Shown here: positions 32,990 through 34,466 of the stretch, one piece after another
How the letters are laid out: the number at the start of each line of letters is the position of its first letter
Numbering within the stretch: the first letter of the stretch is position 1
Source: Pezizomycotina sp. ARF18
Lineage: Eukaryota > Ascomycota
Assembly (NCBI GenBank): GCA_002224055.1
Contig: AZLU01000326.1
Coordinates: 1 to 34,466, forward strand
Reading direction: 5' to 3'
Length of the DNA stretch: 34,466 nt
Made by a program: the position numbers and the translations under genes
Notes under the pieces: generated by a model
Told to the model about the DNA's origin: nothing
The model's input: only the letters and a program-made list of their open reading frames with translations
Databases searched by the model: none

Positions 32990-34466
32990 ATCGTACAACA
33001 TGTTTTTCACTGCAAATAGAAAAAGTATAGCTACATATTAATCTTTTTATATACAATATTTTATAAAACGTTTTTTAATAATATTACCTTTTACTTATTT
33101 CTAAAAATTATTTTATTTCTTTTTTTTAAATTATCTTATTTTTTATATTTATAATTTTATTATTTTAAAACTATTATATAATTTATTAATGTACTATATT
33201 AAATTACGTATATAATATAAAAACTTTTTATTTTTTTATAACTATTTTATTTTAATGATATTAATATAATTTTTATAAATATATAATATTAGCAAAATCA
33301 ATTTTATATTTTATAAAAATAAATATTTATTTTTAACTATAATAGCTTTATATTTGGCTTCCATCTTAATAAAATAGTTTTTAATAATATTATAACTAGT
33401 TTAATATTAAATTAAAATATTTTTTAAATATTTTTTTAAATTTTTACTTTAAATACTTTAATATCTACTATTTTAAAATTACTTAGCTTACGATAAATAT
33501 AATTTTTTTATATTTAAATAAAATTTTTTTTATTTTAACGGTAATAAACTACTTTTAATAATTAAATTTAATTTTAAAATTTAAGTTTATTAAAAAATGT
33601 CATGCTGACAATCCGGTATGCGGCGAGTTAAAGGCTTACTAGCGCCGGCCACGATCACTAACGCGGCTATAATTACGTAGCTTTATATTAATGATGCTCT
33701 ACTATATTATCGATTTCGCCGCCATCTAATTATAAAAAAATTAAAATAGTTATAGCTAAAGTAGATAAAAATTAGATTATAAATAATATATATAGATTTT
33801 AGATAGCACTCTAGCTAGATTTTTTATAGGTTAATCTATAACTAACTAACTATTTATTTTTATAATATATTATATATTTTTTTAAAATTAGCGTATAGTA
33901 TCTAGTAGTTAGCAAAAATAAAATAATATATTAATCTATTATTAATCTACTTAAAAAAAATTATAATATAATAAACGTCGTCGAAAAACTATCGTACGAA
34001 TAGATTAAAATCTCGTTATTTATTTTTTTAAAAGTTAGATTAAAATAACTTAAAATATAAACTTTTATTTAAATTATAAAATTATTTACTAATTAACGAG
34101 ATTAAAAAATAATTTAACTCGCTAAACATACTCTTATAATCTAAATTAAAAAATTATAAAACTTATTTTTTATATCGTTAAAAATAAAATAAATTATTAT
34201 GTTAATATATAAAATTTATCCGAAGACTCATTAATAAATACGTTAAAAAACTTTATATTATTTAAAATAATAATATAATAACTAATCGCGAATATTATAG
34301 TTTTTTCGCATATAGTCTTTTTTAAAAAATAAAAAAAAATTTTATTATTTACGAAGATTATAAAAAGTTAATAAATTTATTATTTAGCTATTAAATCTTT
34401 TATCGTGTTAACTTTAATACGTTTAACAAATAAATAAAATTAACGTCGCGTTTTTATATTTAAAAA
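32990..34466. mobile_element. Large AT-rich block, probable RIP-decayed transposable element
   Basis: About 1.5 kb of extreme AT-rich DNA continues to the window edge, with stop codons in all frames. TG and CA are scarce and TA abundant, as expected after repeat-induced point mutation. A less AT-rich patch at 33596-33720 (GACAATCCGGTATGCGGCGA, CTAGCGCCGGCCACGATCAC) may mark an element border or CpG-poor remnant. On the minus strand, long Leu/Ile/Phe/Tyr-rich stretches broken by TAA/TAG suggest a decayed transposase or polymerase frame, but the family cannot be named. Confidence 0.55.

Noticed and set aside
1-34466. tRNA, rRNA or CRISPR features
   Set aside because: No B-box-like tRNA arm with a foldable partner, no rRNA sequence and no spaced identical repeats of CRISPR type were seen by eye.

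Overview
The window looks like nuclear DNA of a filamentous ascomycete (Pezizomycotina). Its genes are split by many 50-80 nt GT..AG introns. It carries a secreted GH3 beta-glucosidase, a Zn(II)2Cys6 transcription factor, an F-box-type protein and a PY-motif membrane protein of a fungal family. It also has extreme AT-rich blocks that look like repeat-induced point mutation (RIP), and many long A/T homopolymers. No rRNA, tRNA or CRISPR was found.

Layout: 1-1490 is non-coding. 1491-5876 (+) is the GH3 gene, with about 19 exons. 8197-11786 (+) is a PPR1-like zinc-cluster regulator with a Gln-rich tail. 12837-14361 (-) is a broken-up gene with a possible PD-(D/E)xK nuclease signature. 14509-14656 is a MITE-like palindromic element. 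15508-17034 (+) encodes a conserved fungal membrane protein. 18087-20300 (+) is an F-box-like gene. 21422-22832 (+) is an unknown gene with a 57-bp internal tandem repeat. 23323-23710 (-) is one exon of an unknown gene. 24370-25010 (-) and 26180-26982 (-) are two divergent Fic/Doc-like paralogs. From 26983 rightwards the window is repeat-rich: a TATA box followed by an octamer-rich pyrimidine tract, an AT-rich block, a minisatellite, a GC-rich insert and microsatellites. An unknown gene follows at 30834-32120 (+), then a 131-bp foldback element and a terminal AT-rich block.

Almost every recognisable gene needs one or more single-base corrections, mostly one base lost from a short run of G, C, T or A, to keep a conserved frame. 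In the GH3 gene alone about a dozen positions show this. The simplest explanation is residual indel error in a long-read assembly, not gene death, so most frameshifts here should not be read as pseudogenes. An in-frame TAG in one Fic-like copy is the main break that an indel does not explain.

The left 12 kb looks like ordinary genes: a secreted glycoside hydrolase beside a regulator, with no proof that they are linked. From about 12.8 kb rightwards the window looks like accessory DNA. The most unusual protein signal is the Fic/Doc pair: both copies have Gln where the family's catalytic His is expected, with the downstream DGN-x-R-T loop intact.
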